Source of the DNA: Duncaniella sp.
Lineage (GTDB): Bacteria > Bacteroidota > Bacteroidia > Bacteroidales > Muribaculaceae
Reading direction: 5' to 3'
DNA: 32,453 nt
Assembly (NCBI RefSeq): GCF_029054785.1
Contig: NZ_JAIDEN010000165.1
Coordinates: forward strand, 1-32,453
Part shown: one piece after another, positions 16,760-26,700 of the stretch
Layout: each line of letters starts with the position of its first letter
Numbering within the stretch: position 1 is the stretch's first letter
Translations under genes and position numbers: made by a program
The notes under the pieces: generated by a model
What the model was told of the DNA's origin: nothing
The model's input: only the letters and a program-made list of their open reading frames with translations
The model's database searches: none

Positions 16760-18649
16760 TCAACGCTTGTCGGCGTTGCCCTCATAAAAATTAATATATG
16801 CCCGGTTGACAAGACGCACTCCGCCGGGAGTCGGATAATCGCCGGAGAAATACCAGTCGCCCGGACAAGTCGGGATTGCCTGGCGCTGCCCCTGAAGCGT
16901 CTGATAGATTATGTCCACCTCGGCATTGATCGAACCGTCGGCGGTTAGCATTTCGACGATCTTACGCGAAATTTCCTCCTGGGTGAATGGTGCATAAATG
17001 TCTTTCACGCAATTCCGCATCTCTATATCAAGAAGTTTTTCCTGCTCCTTGCACCGGACGTATGTCTCGTCAAGCACATTCTCCATACCGCGGTCTTTCA
17101 GCAGTTCGACAGCTGCCCTGAATGCAATGAACTCGCCCATGCGCGACATGTCGATACCGTAATAGTCAGGATAGCGGACCTGAGGCGAAGATGAAACCAC
17201 CACAATTTTACGCGGATGGAGCCTGTCAAGCATTTTGAGAATCGACTGCTTCAGAGTTGTCCCTCTCACAATGCTGTCGTCGATCACCACAAGATTGTCC
17301 ACATTATTCTCGACTATTCCGTAAGTCACATCATAGACATGGGCGGCAAGGTCGTTGCGGGCATCGCCCTCGGCAATGAATGTCCGGAGTTTGATATCCT
17401 TGATTGCCACTTTCTCTACCCTCAGATTACGCTCCATGATCTCGCTGAGACGTTTTGGTGTCAGAGTCCCCTCGGCCTGAGCGTCAAGGATTTCACGTTC
17501 CTTGATGATGTTCAGCTCTTTGTCCAACTGGTCGACCATTCCGAGGAAAGCCACTTCGGCTGTGTTCGGGATGAAAGAGAACACCGAATGGGCCAGATCA
17601 TTGTCAATACTTTTCATGATTGCCGGGACCACATTGCGGCCGAGCTGCTTGCGTTCGCGGTAAATATCGGCGTCACTGCCCCGCGAGAAATAGATTCTTT
17701 CAAACGAACAGCGCTGGTTTTCAGCCTCGCCGAGCACATCGGTGACGGTCACCTGCCCGGCCTTGCTCACGATGATGGCGCTTCCCGGAGTAAGCTCGCT
17801 GACTGCCCGTCTGGGCACATCGAACACAGTCTGGATGACAGGCCGCTCAGAGGCCACGACCACCACTTCATCATCGCGGTAGTAGAATGCCGGACGGATT
17901 CCGTGACGGTCACGCAACACGAACATGTCTCCTGAGCCGGTGGCCCCGCAGATGACAAAGCCGCCGTCCCATTGAGGAGCTGTCGGCGCAAGCACTCGTG
18001 TCATGTCGAGATTGTCCTCGATTGCGACGCTGAGTTTCTGTCCCGAAATAGAATCGCGGTACTGGCGATAAATGCGGTGGTTTTCTTTGTCAAGAGCGTC
18101 GCCAAGCTGCTCCAGAAGGACCACTGTGTCACTGTAAATTCTCGGATGTTGCCCGCAGGCCACGACTCCTTCAAAAATTGAATCTACATTGGTCATATTG
18201 AAGTTGCCGCACATCAGAAGATTGCGCGAGCGCCAGTTGTTTCTGCGGAGGAAGGGATGGCAATAGGAAATCCCGCTTTTGCCGGTGGTCGAATAGCGCA
18301 GATGCCCCATGTAGATTTCTCCGATAAACGGCGCATAGGAGTCGACCCATTCAGCATCATGGCCGGAAAGTCCGACACCGGTTATTTTCGTCTTTACCGT
18401 TTCGAATATTTCCTGAATCGCATCCTTGCCGAGCGCACGTTCGCGGAAAACATATTCATTCCCCGGATGGGCGTGCATTTTAACGACTCCGATTCCGGCG
18501 CCTTCCTGCCCGCGGTTGTGCTGTTTCTCCATGAGGAGATAAAGCTTGTTAAGTCCGTAGGCGTATGTGCCGTATTTCTCTTTATAATATTCCAACGGTT
18601 TGAGCAGGCGCACCATTGCGATGCCACACTCATGTTTGAGAATCTCCAT
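16760..18649 (-). CDS. purF: Amidophosphoribosyltransferase (long Bacteroidota form)
   Basis: Makes 5-phosphoribosylamine from PRPP and glutamine, the committed step of purine synthesis. The 629-residue product has an N-terminal class II glutaminase domain with the nucleophile Cys8 in HECGIA, so a short propeptide may be removed to expose it, followed by KQHNRGQEGAG (43-53) and HLRYSTTGKSG. The phosphoribosyltransferase domain carries the PRPP loop VVIDDSIVRGTTL (454-466). E. coli PurF has 505 residues; the extra length lies in insertions and a C-terminal tail of about 80 residues (SINAEVDIIYQTLQGQRQA onward). It has its own promoter and is followed by an exported protein gene. Confidence 0.93.
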   Translation of the reverse strand: MEILKHECGIAMVRLLKPLEYYKEKYGTYAYGLNKLYLLMEKQHNRGQEGAGIGVVKMHAHPGNEYVFRERALGKDAIQEIFETVKTKITGVGLSGHDAEWVDSYAPFIGEIYMGHLRYSTTGKSGISYCHPFLRRNNWRSRNLLMCGNFNMTNVDSIFEGVVACGQHPRIYSDTVVLLEQLGDALDKENHRIYRQYRDSISGQKLSVAIEDNLDMTRVLAPTAPQWDGGFVICGATGSGDMFVLRDRHGIRPAFYYRDDEVVVVASERPVIQTVFDVPRRAVSELTPGSAIIVSKAGQVTVTDVLGEAENQRCSFERIYFSRGSDADIYRERKQLGRNVVPAIMKSIDNDLAHSVFSFIPNTAEVAFLGMVDQLDKELNIIKEREILDAQAEGTLTPKRLSEIMERNLRVEKVAIKDIKLRTFIAEGDARNDLAAHVYDVTYGIVENNVDNLVVIDDSIVRGTTLKQSILKMLDRLHPRKIVVVSSSPQVRYPDYYGIDMSRMGEFIAFRAAVELLKDRGMENVLDETYVRCKEQEKLLDIEMRNCVKDIYAPFTQEEISRKIVEMLTADGSINAEVDIIYQTLQGQRQAIPTCPGDWYFSGDYPTPGGVRLVNRAYINFYEGNADKR

Positions 18650-18683
18650 TGCTGAATGAGATAAGTGAGGTTTTCTAAAAATA

Positions 18684-18713
18684 CAAAATTAGTGATTTGA
18701 CATCACATTTCAA
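18684..18713 (-). promoter_or_regulatory. Promoter of purF
   Basis: On the minus strand TTG (18713-18711) and TAATTTTG (18691-18684) are spaced by 19 nt. The start would fall near 18678, roughly 30 nt before the purF ATG. No riboswitch-sized leader is present. Confidence 0.65.
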
Positions 18714-18727
18714 ATAAGAGAATATTC

Positions 18728-18779
18728 AAAAAATATCCCTGCGAAAGCAGGCAACTTCCGGTTGCTTCTTTCGCAGGGA
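18728..18779 (-). terminator. Intrinsic terminator of glnA
   Basis: TCCCTGCGAAAG (18736-18747) pairs perfectly with 18768-18779, and an inner stem GCAAC/GTTGC (18751-18755 and 18761-18765) closes a TTCCG loop. On the minus strand the stem is followed by ATA and six T (18733-18728). It is a clear Rho-independent terminator 24 nt after the glnA stop. Confidence 0.88.
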
Positions 18780-18803
18780 CATATACGGTTTCACTTATCC
18801 ATA

Positions 18804-20993
18804 TTAGCGGATAAAGAGAAGTTCACGATACTTGGGCAGAGGCCACATCTCATTGTCGACCAGGAGTTCCAGTTTGTCGATGTGGTAGCGGACAACCTCA
18901 AGCGACGGAGCCACTTCAAGCGAGTAGGCCAACGCTTTCTCGCGTTCCGAACCGATCTTGTTGGCTTCCTTGCGGGCATTGACCATCTTTGCAACCTCCT
19001 CCTTGATGATCGAGCAGTGGTGCATGATCTTTTCAACTGTCACAGCGTCCTGCGACGAGAGTTCCTCACCCTTGTTGCCGGGGAATAGTGTGCGGATCTT
19101 GACCATGTTGTCAAGCAGGATCGAAAGATAGCGGGTAGCCACGGGGATGATGTGGTTGATGGCAAGATCGCCGAGCACACGGGCTTCGATCTGGATTTTC
19201 TTGGTATACATCTCCCACTTCACTTCGTTGCGGGCCTCAAGTTCCACATGGTTCATCACACCGGTCTTGCGGAACATCTCGATTGACGAGGGACGCAGGT
19301 AGGCATCGAAGATGAGAGCCGGGTTGGTCTCGCAGTCGAGACCGCGGCGGGCAGCTTCTTCTTTCCATTCGTCGGAATAGCCGTTACCGTCAAAATGGAT
19401 GGCTTCGGAGTAGAGAAGGAGTGCCTTGATTTCGGCAAGGAGGGCATGCTGGAGACCTTCGCCGACTGCAAGACGCGAGTCGACTTTCTGCTTGAAGTCG
19501 GCAAGCTGTTCGGCAACGGCGGCATTCAAGGCGATCATTGCTGATGCACAGTTGGCGCTCGATCCGACAGCGCGGAATTCGAAACGGTTGCCTGTGAAAG
19601 CAAACGGCGATGTGCGGTTGCGGTCTGTGTTGTCGATCATAAGTTCCGGGATCTGAGCCACTCCGAGGTCGAGTTTCTCTTTGCCTGCAAGCGCGATCAG
19701 TTCGTCCTTGTCGGAATTCTTGATCTTGCTGAGGATTTCGGCGAGCTGACTTCCGGTAAAGATCGAGATGATAGCCGGAGGTGCCTCATTGGCGCCGAGA
19801 CGGTGGCAGTTTGTAGCCGACATGATCGATGCTTTGAGCAGGGCATTGTGGCGGTGCACGGCTGCCATCACATTAGCGACAAACGTGATGAACTGAAGAT
19901 TCTCCATCGGAGTCTTGCCGGGGGCGAAGAGCAGAGTGCCGGTGTCGGTGCCAAGGCTCCAGTTGTTGTGCTTGCCTGAGCCGTTGATGCCTGCAAAAGG
20001 CTTCTCGTGGAGAAGGATGCGGAAATTATGACGGCGTGCCACTTCTGCCATCACAGACATGATCAGCATGTTGTGGTCATTGGCAAGGTTGGTTTCCTCA
20101 AAAATCGGAGCAAGCTCGAACTGGTTGGGCGCAACCTCGTTGTGGCGGGTTTTGGCCGGGATTCCGAGTTTATGCGCTTCGATTTCAAGATCGAGCATGA
20201 AAGCCTGCACACGCGAGGGGATAGCGCCGAAATAGTGGTCTTCGAGCTGCTGGTTTTTCGCAGACTCATGTCCCATCAGAGTGCGGCCTGTCATCACAAG
20301 GTCGGGACGGGCGGCATAGAGAGCCTCGTCAACGAGGAAATATTCCTGCTCCCAGCCGAGATTTGAAATCACATGCTGGACATTGGGATCAAAGTAGCGG
20401 GCCACGCCTGTACCGGCTTTGTCTACGGCTGAAAGCGCGCGCAGGAGCGGGGTCTTATAGTCAAGTGACTCTCCTGTATAGGAGATGAAAATTGTCGGGA
20501 TACAGAGTGTGTTGTCAAGGATAAACACCGGCGAGGAGATATCCCAGGCTGAATAGCCGCGGGCTTCGAAGGTGTTGCGGATACCGCCGTTGGGGAAACT
20601 TGAGGCATCGGGTTCCTGCTGAACAAGCAGCTTGCCGGAAAATTCTTCCACGATGCCGCCTTTGCCGTCATGCTCGATAAAACCGTCATGCTTTTCGGCA
20701 GTGGTCTCTGTCAGAGGCTGGAACCAGTGTGTGTAGTGGCGGACTCCGTTGTCAATCGCCCAACGTTTCATTCCCTCAGCCACACTGTCGGCAACTTCAC
20801 GCGAGATCGGTTCTTTGTTGTCAATTGCATTGATAAGTGCCTTGTAGGTATCCAAAGGCAGATATTCATACATTTTTGCGCGGTTGAACACTTTGCTGGC
20901 ATAGTATTCCTGCGGACGCTCTTTCGGAATGTCGACCGGAGCTGCCTTGCGGTTTGAAGCTTCTTCAACAACCTTAAATCTTAAACTTGACAT
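18804..20993 (-). CDS. glnA: Glutamine synthetase type III
   Basis: Makes glutamine from glutamate, ammonia and ATP; the GSIII class (also named glnN) is a dodecamer typical of Bacteroidota. The 729-residue length and motifs fit: GWEQEYFLVD (213-222), KTRHNEVAPNQFELAPIFE (281-299) and the ammonium/ATP region GINGSGKHNNWSLGTD (335-350), then NRTSPFAFTGNRFEFRAVGS. It lacks the tyrosine adenylylation site of GSI. It follows dapL by 41 nt with no visible promoter between, so it is probably the last gene of dapF-dapL-glnA, and it ends in a strong terminator before purF, a glutamine consumer. Confidence 0.97.
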   Translation of the reverse strand: MSSLRFKVVEEASNRKAAPVDIPKERPQEYYASKVFNRAKMYEYLPLDTYKALINAIDNKEPISREVADSVAEGMKRWAIDNGVRHYTHWFQPLTETTAEKHDGFIEHDGKGGIVEEFSGKLLVQQEPDASSFPNGGIRNTFEARGYSAWDISSPVFILDNTLCIPTIFISYTGESLDYKTPLLRALSAVDKAGTGVARYFDPNVQHVISNLGWEQEYFLVDEALYAARPDLVMTGRTLMGHESAKNQQLEDHYFGAIPSRVQAFMLDLEIEAHKLGIPAKTRHNEVAPNQFELAPIFEETNLANDHNMLIMSVMAEVARRHNFRILLHEKPFAGINGSGKHNNWSLGTDTGTLLFAPGKTPMENLQFITFVANVMAAVHRHNALLKASIMSATNCHRLGANEAPPAIISIFTGSQLAEILSKIKNSDKDELIALAGKEKLDLGVAQIPELMIDNTDRNRTSPFAFTGNRFEFRAVGSSANCASAMIALNAAVAEQLADFKQKVDSRLAVGEGLQHALLAEIKALLLYSEAIHFDGNGYSDEWKEEAARRGLDCETNPALIFDAYLRPSSIEMFRKTGVMNHVELEARNEVKWEMYTKKIQIEARVLGDLAINHIIPVATRYLSILLDNMVKIRTLFPGNKGEELSSQDAVTVEKIMHHCSIIKEEVAKMVNARKEANKIGSEREKALAYSLEVAPSLEVVRYHIDKLELLVDNEMWPLPKYRELLFIR

Positions 20994-21034
20994 AGTTGCA
21001 CGTTGTGTTAAGTATTTTAATAATTCTAATTCTC

Positions 21035-22273
21035 TTATTTACAGTCTGTTTTTCCGCTGAGTCGCTCGATGCAGCGGCGGGTATTTTCGTGGGTATTGAA
21101 TGCCGTCAGCCGGAAATAGCCTTCGCCCGATGGGCCGAAACCGCTGCCGGGTGTGCCGACAATATGGTAACGGTCAAGCAGGTAATCGAAAAATTCCCAT
21201 GATGTCATTGTTCCCGGAGTCTTGAGCCAGATATAGGGTGAGTTGATACCTCCTACCGCCTCATATCCGGCCTGGGCCAGACCCTCGCGGAGAATCCTGG
21301 CATTTTCAAGATAGTAGTCGATGGTTTCACGCACCTGCCTCCGGCCTTCTTCAGTGTAGAGGGCCTCGGCTGCGCGCTGGGTGAGATAGCTGGCGCCGTT
21401 GAATTTGGTGGTCTGCCGACGGCGCCACAGGCCGTTCAGCGCGACCTGATTGCCGTTTTTGTCCAGCCCCTCAAGCTCTTTAGGCACCACTGTATAACCC
21501 AGACGGATGCCTGTGAAACCCGCCGTCTTCGAATAGCTGCGGAATTCAATGGCTACCTCTCTGGCTCCCTCGATTTCATAGATCGAATGGGGTACATCGT
21601 CTTCACGGATAAAGGCCTCATAAGCCGCATCGAAGAGCAGGAGTGCCCCGTGTTCCCGGCAATAGTCCACCCAGACTTTAAGCTGGCTGCGGGTCAGTGT
21701 GGTTCCGGTCGGATTGTTAGGATAACAGAGATAGATCACGTCGGGATTTCCGGTCGGAAGCGCCGGAACAAATCCGTTTTCCGCCGTACATGGCAGATAT
21801 TCTATTTTCGACCAGCGGCCATCGGCTCCAAGCTCTCCCGCACGGCCTCCCATCACATTTGTGTCTACATAGACCGGATAGACCGGATCTGTCACTGCGA
21901 TGCGGTTGGCGGCAGAAAGGATATCGCCGATGTTTCCGGTGTCGCTTTTCGCACCGTCGCTGACGAAAATCTCATCTTCCGAAATCTCGATTCCGCGCTC
22001 CCGATAGTCATGGCGGGCAATCTTTTCAACAAGGAACGAATAACCCTGCTCAGGCCCGTAGCCATGAAAGGTCTCGCCGCATGCTTCGTCATCGACCGCC
22101 TTGTGGAGTGCGTCAACAGCCGCCTGGCAGAGCGGGCGCGTGACGTCACCGATACCCATTCTGATCACATCCGCTTCCGGATGGGAATCTATATAGGCAT
22201 TGACCCTGCGAGCCACCTCGCTGAAGAGGTAAGAGGCCGGAAGCCGTGTAAAATTATCGTTGATTCTAAACAT
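21035..22273 (-). CDS. dapL: LL-diaminopimelate aminotransferase
   Basis: PLP enzyme that converts tetrahydrodipicolinate directly to LL-diaminopimelate, bypassing the acylated intermediates of the DapD/C/E route. The 412-residue product has the fold-type I pattern: GYGPEQGY (71-78), DPVYPVYVDTNVMGG (129-143), YPNNPTGTTL (184-193) and the PLP lysine at 249 in SYSKTAGFTGIRLGY. These match DapL rather than generic aspartate aminotransferases. Its product is the substrate of DapF, encoded 133 nt upstream. Confidence 0.95.
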   Translation of the reverse strand: MFRINDNFTRLPASYLFSEVARRVNAYIDSHPEADVIRMGIGDVTRPLCQAAVDALHKAVDDEACGETFHGYGPEQGYSFLVEKIARHDYRERGIEISEDEIFVSDGAKSDTGNIGDILSAANRIAVTDPVYPVYVDTNVMGGRAGELGADGRWSKIEYLPCTAENGFVPALPTGNPDVIYLCYPNNPTGTTLTRSQLKVWVDYCREHGALLLFDAAYEAFIREDDVPHSIYEIEGAREVAIEFRSYSKTAGFTGIRLGYTVVPKELEGLDKNGNQVALNGLWRRRQTTKFNGASYLTQRAAEALYTEEGRRQVRETIDYYLENARILREGLAQAGYEAVGGINSPYIWLKTPGTMTSWEFFDYLLDRYHIVGTPGSGFGPSGEGYFRLTAFNTHENTRRCIERLSGKTDCK

Positions 22274-22406
22274 CTGTTTTACCTTGTATCGTATATATAT
22301 TTAAATTCTCACTAAAAAAAAGGCATCATCCGGAAAAGATATTGTTCTTTCCCTGCAATTCATAGCATCTACGGAAATCAATCCATGTGGCCTATGCGTC
22401 GTTCTG

Positions 22407-23255
22407 TCAACGTTGTCGGTAGTAATTTCCCTCGAATACCTCTGTGGCGCTTCCGGTCATCATGACATGTCCGTTCTCGGCCCAGCGTATATCAAGATCC
22501 CCTCCGCGGAGATGTATCGTGACTTCCCTGCCGCAACGGCCGGTAAGAGCGGCGGCGACTGCCGAAGCACATGCTCCGGTGCCGCAGGCAAGGGTCTCGC
22601 CTGTGCCTCTCTCCCACACTCTCATCCGTGCCTCCGACGACGAAATGATCTGGAGGAACTCTATGTTGGCTCGGTCGGGCCACATCGGATGCTTTTCAAG
22701 CTCAGGGCCAAGAGTGTCAAAAGGCACATCCTCGATGCGGTCTACGAAAACCACTCCATGCGGATTGCCCATCGAGACGGCGGTCACTTTAACGTCGCCG
22801 CAGGACGTTGCCACCGTTTCCTCGACCATTCTCTCACTCCCGCAGCTGACCGGTACGGCGGAGGCTGTCAGTTCAGGCTCCCCCATGTCGACCGTGACAC
22901 TTTCAACCTCTCCTGAGGTGCTCATATTAAGCGACAAAACCTTGATCCCGGAAAGGGTTTCAAGGCTTATGCGAGTTTTTTCGGTGAGTTTGTGGTCGTG
23001 GACATACTTGGCGATGCAGCGGGAGGCGTTTCCACACATGCGGGCCTCTGATCCGTCGTTGTTAAACATCCTCATTCTGAAGTCGGCTTTGTCCGACGGG
23101 CAGATGAGAACTATCCCGTCGCCTCCGACCCCAAAATGACGGTCGCTCATCTCCTCCGCCAGTTCGGGGAGCCGATCGGGCACCGACTCCATACAATTGA
23201 TGTAAATGTAGTCGTTGCCGATGCCGTGCATCTTGGTGAAGCTTATCAGCTCCAT
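22407..23255 (-). CDS. dapF: Diaminopimelate epimerase
   Basis: Converts LL- to meso-diaminopimelate, the precursor of lysine and of the peptidoglycan cross-link. With the start at 23255 the protein has 282 residues and begins MELISFTKMHGIGNDYI, the usual N-terminus. The two catalytic cysteines are Cys74 (MCGNASRC) and Cys224 (ETLACGTGACAS). An ATG at 23279 would add MTSRSKND and also lies downstream of the promoter, so it cannot be excluded. It heads the dapF-dapL-glnA unit. Confidence 0.94.
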   Translation of the reverse strand: MELISFTKMHGIGNDYIYINCMESVPDRLPELAEEMSDRHFGVGGDGIVLICPSDKADFRMRMFNNDGSEARMCGNASRCIAKYVHDHKLTEKTRISLETLSGIKVLSLNMSTSGEVESVTVDMGEPELTASAVPVSCGSERMVEETVATSCGDVKVTAVSMGNPHGVVFVDRIEDVPFDTLGPELEKHPMWPDRANIEFLQIISSSEARMRVWERGTGETLACGTGACASAVAAALTGRCGREVTIHLRGGDLDIRWAENGHVMMTGSATEVFEGNYYRQR

Positions 23256-23319
23256 GTCGTTCTTAGAGCGCGAGGTCATAATTGTAACTTCTATCCCAAG
23301 TTAAATTGAGAAATCACTG

Positions 23320-23348
23320 CAAAGTTAAGCATTTTGCTACAAATCCAA
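23320..23348 (-). promoter_or_regulatory. Promoter of dapF-dapL-glnA
   Basis: On the minus strand TTG (23348-23346) and TAACTTTG (23327-23320) are spaced by 18 nt. The start would be near 23314, leaving a leader of 35-60 nt depending on the dapF start. Confidence 0.65.
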
Positions 23349-23472
23349 GCCTTTTTCACACACTTTTTATGTTAAAACCCAATTTTTAATCGATGGCTAC
23401 ACCTTACAGGCCATTACTTGGCTTGTTTCTCTCTTTTTCATCCGCAAGCAACGGGAGATCGGCATTTTTTAT

Positions 23473-23480
23473 TAATTTTG
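23473..23480 (+). promoter_or_regulatory. Possible -7 box for the receiver/ATP-grasp gene
   Basis: TAATTTTG at 23473-23480 is a perfect -7 box but has no TTG at -33. TAACTCTG at 23513-23520 is a weaker alternative. Either gives a leader of more than 200 nt. The rest of the gap 23349-23472 shows no gene or clear structure. Confidence 0.35.
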
Positions 23481-23539
23481 CAGATAGTTACACCACCTTA
23501 TTTATATATAAGTAACTCTGAAAAATTAATTTATACTAT

Positions 23540-23648
23540 ATGCGGGATTTATTCAGAGGCAGAATCGAGGACTGAAGAGGGAGTTTATAGACATAAACGA
23601 CCGATGAAGAACTTGATTCTGACCGGAATAAAACCGCAGAGAGTATAA
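23540..23648 (+). other. Leader with two tiny reading frames
   Basis: Between the possible promoter and the large gene are an 11-codon frame (23540-23575, MRDLFRGRIED) and a 14-codon frame (23604-23648, MKNLILTGIKPQRV). Neither is known to me, and neither has independent support. They may be chance or leader peptides. An AGGAG at 23661-23665 lies 6 nt before another ATG at 23672. Confidence 0.2.
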
Positions 23649-23752
23649 AAGATCCTCCATAGGAGATACTAATGTTCATTATATCGTTTAATTTTGAAGA
23701 GTTACTTAACATTATTATATATCCACCATTTATATATAGTACATCCAATCTT

Positions 23753-26700
23753 ATGACAGACGACGCACTGAGCCAGTTGTATTTCAAAGACACAGCCTTT
23801 CAAAACCTGATGCAAAAGCGCATTTTCAATGTATTGCTGATTGCCTCCGCTTATGACGCTTTCATGATGGAGGAAGACGGCCGCGTTGAAGAACAACTCT
23901 ATTTCGAATACACTGCTCTCAATCTTTCTTCTCCCCCGCGCGTCACACGCGCGCTCAACTCCGACGAGGCTATGGAGATCATGAAGGTCAAAAGTTTCGA
24001 CCTTGTGATCATGATGCCCGGCAACGATGTCAGTGAGACTTTTTCGGGCGCGCGGCGCATCCGCGATGCCTACCCCACGATGCCGATTATCGTCCTCACC
24101 CCATTCTCCAAGGAGGTGTCACGCCGCCTGGCCAATGAGGATTTCTCAGGCATAGACTATGTCTTTTCATGGCTTGGCAACGTCGATCTGCTCCTTGCCG
24201 TCATCAAGCTTCTTGAAGACAAGATGAATGCCGATGCCGACATCAACGGTGTCGGAGTGCAGATGATCCTTCTCGTCGAAGACTCCGTGAGATTCTACTC
24301 CTCGGTGCTTCCGATCGTCTACAAGTTCATTCTCAAACAGTCACGCGAGTTCTCGACAGAGGCTCTCAACGAGCATGAACAGATGTTGCGCATGCGCGGA
24401 CGTCCTAAAGTGATGCTGGCCCGCGACTATGAAGAGGCCCTTGAGCTTTATGACCGTTACAGCAACCACATCCTCGGCGTCATCAGCGATGTCTCCTTCA
24501 TGCGCGAGGGCAAGAAGGATCCCAAAGCAGGCATACGACTCGCCAAGGAACTCCGTTCCCGCGACCCCTATCTGCCGATGATCATCGAAAGTTCCGAAAA
24601 CGAGAATGCTCACGATGTCATCGAACTCGGAGGCACTTTCATCGACAAGAACTCAAAAAAATTCCCCGTCGACCTCGGCAAAGCGATCATCAACAATTTC
24701 GGATTCGGCGATTTCGTCATCCGCAACCCTGAGAGCGGCGAGGAAATTTTCCGGATAAAGTCGCTGAAAGACTTGCAGAAAAACATCTTCAACATCCCTG
24801 CCGAAGCGCTCTACTGGCATGCGTCGTTCAACGATATCTCCCGTTGGCTCTACTCCCGCGCCATGTTCCCGATCGCCGAGGTGATCAAACACCACCGCTT
24901 CCGCGACCTGAAAGATGCCCCTCAGGTGCGTCAGCTCTTCTTCGACCTGATCGTCAAATACCGCCGGATGAAAAACCGCGGCGTGGTGGCCATCTTCCAG
25001 AAAGACCGCTTCGACCACTATTCCAACTTCGCCCGCATCGGTCAGGGGTCGCTCGGAGGCAAGGGCCGCGGCCTGGCTTTCATCGACTCCATCATCAAGA
25101 AAAACCCCGTATGCGACAATTTCGACGGAATCTCGATCACGATTCCGCGCACCGTCGTGCTCTGCACCGATATCTTCGACGAGTTCATGGAGTCCAACAA
25201 GCTCTACCCCATCGCTCTAAGCGATGCTCCTGACGAAGAAATCCTGCGCCACTTCCTTGAGGGCAAACTTCCACGCAGAATCAAGGACGATCTTCTGGCC
25301 CTCTTCGAGGTTGTCGACACGCCGATCGCTGTCCGTAGCTCCAGCCTCCTCGAAGATTCACACTACCAGCCCTTTGCCGGCATCTATTCCACCTACATGG
25401 TGCCGAAGAGCACTGACCCGCAACTGATGCTAAAGATGGTGACAGATGCAATCAAGGGCGTCTACGCCTCTGTGTTCTACGCCGATTCGAAAGCCTACAT
25501 GACCGCCACTTCCAACATCATCGACCAGGAAAAAATGGCCGTCATTCTCCAGGAGGTTGTCGGCAAGGAGATCGGAGATTACTATTTCCCCTCTTTCTCC
25601 GGAGTCGGACGCTCGCTCAACTACTATCCGCTCAACGACGAAAAGCCCGAAGACGGAGTGGCGGAAATCGCAGTCGGTCTTGGCAAATACATTGTCGACG
25701 GCGGACTCGGCCTGCGTTTTTCGCCCCGCCACCCCGAAAATGTCCTTCAGACCTCGGAACTCTCGCTCGCCCTGCGCGACACCCAGACACGCATGTATGC
25801 CCTCGACATGAAAGCCGCACGGACGGCCGACAATCTGATTGTCGACGACGGCTACAACGTGGCCAAAATCCGCGTTCAGGACCTGGCCGAAAAAGGCGAG
25901 CTGAAATACATGGTGTCAACATTCGACTTCCGCGACAACATCATCCGCGACACCGATGCCGGTGAGGGGCGCAAGGTGGTCACCTTCAACAATATTCTCA
26001 AACACAAGGTCTATCCCCTCGCCGAAGCCGTGGATTTCATGCTGACGACCGGACAGACCGAAATGCAGCGCCCGGTCGAAATCGAATTCGCAGGTATCAT
26101 CGGCCCGGACTCGAAAATGGTAGGTCCCGGCGCCAAGAACAAAGGTCGGCTCTACTGGCTCCAGATCCGCCCGATTGTCGACCGTAAAGAAACCGTCGAC
26201 GAGGCTCTGATGGCCACGCCCGACGAAAAGCTGCTGCTGAAATCAGGCACGGCTCTCGGTCATGGCAACATCGAAGGAGTCCGGACCGTGGTCTACGTCC
26301 GACCGGAGAAGTTCTCGTCCTCCAACAATTCGCTCATCGCCCGCGAGATCGAGAAGCTCAACCGCGGCTTCCTCGACCGTGAAGAGCGCTACATCCTGAT
26401 CGGTCCGGGCCGCTGGGGCTCGTCCGACACTTCTTTAGGCATCCCCGTCAAATGGCCGGCCATCTCCGCCGCCCGCCTGATCGTGGAATCCTCCCTTCCG
26501 AACTATCGGATAGAACCGAGCCAGGGCACCCACTTCTTCCAAAACCTCACATCGTTCGGTGTGGCCTATTTCACCATTGACACCAATGCCCGGCGCAAGG
26601 AGGGTGAACCTGTCACAGCTCTCTACGATGTCGATTTCCTCAACTCGCAGCCGGCGGTCTACGAGAGCGACTTCATCCGCATTGTCAATTTCGACACCCC

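Noticed and set aside
17216..17935. A 239-codon plus-strand frame inside purF
   Set aside because: It is antisense to a well-supported enzyme and shows no domain; long antisense frames are common at this base composition.
22313..22355. Terminator between dapF and dapL
   Set aside because: A run of T on the minus strand exists, but the nearby stem (GGAAAGA with TCTTTTCC) is AT-rich, imperfect and about ten bases away from it.
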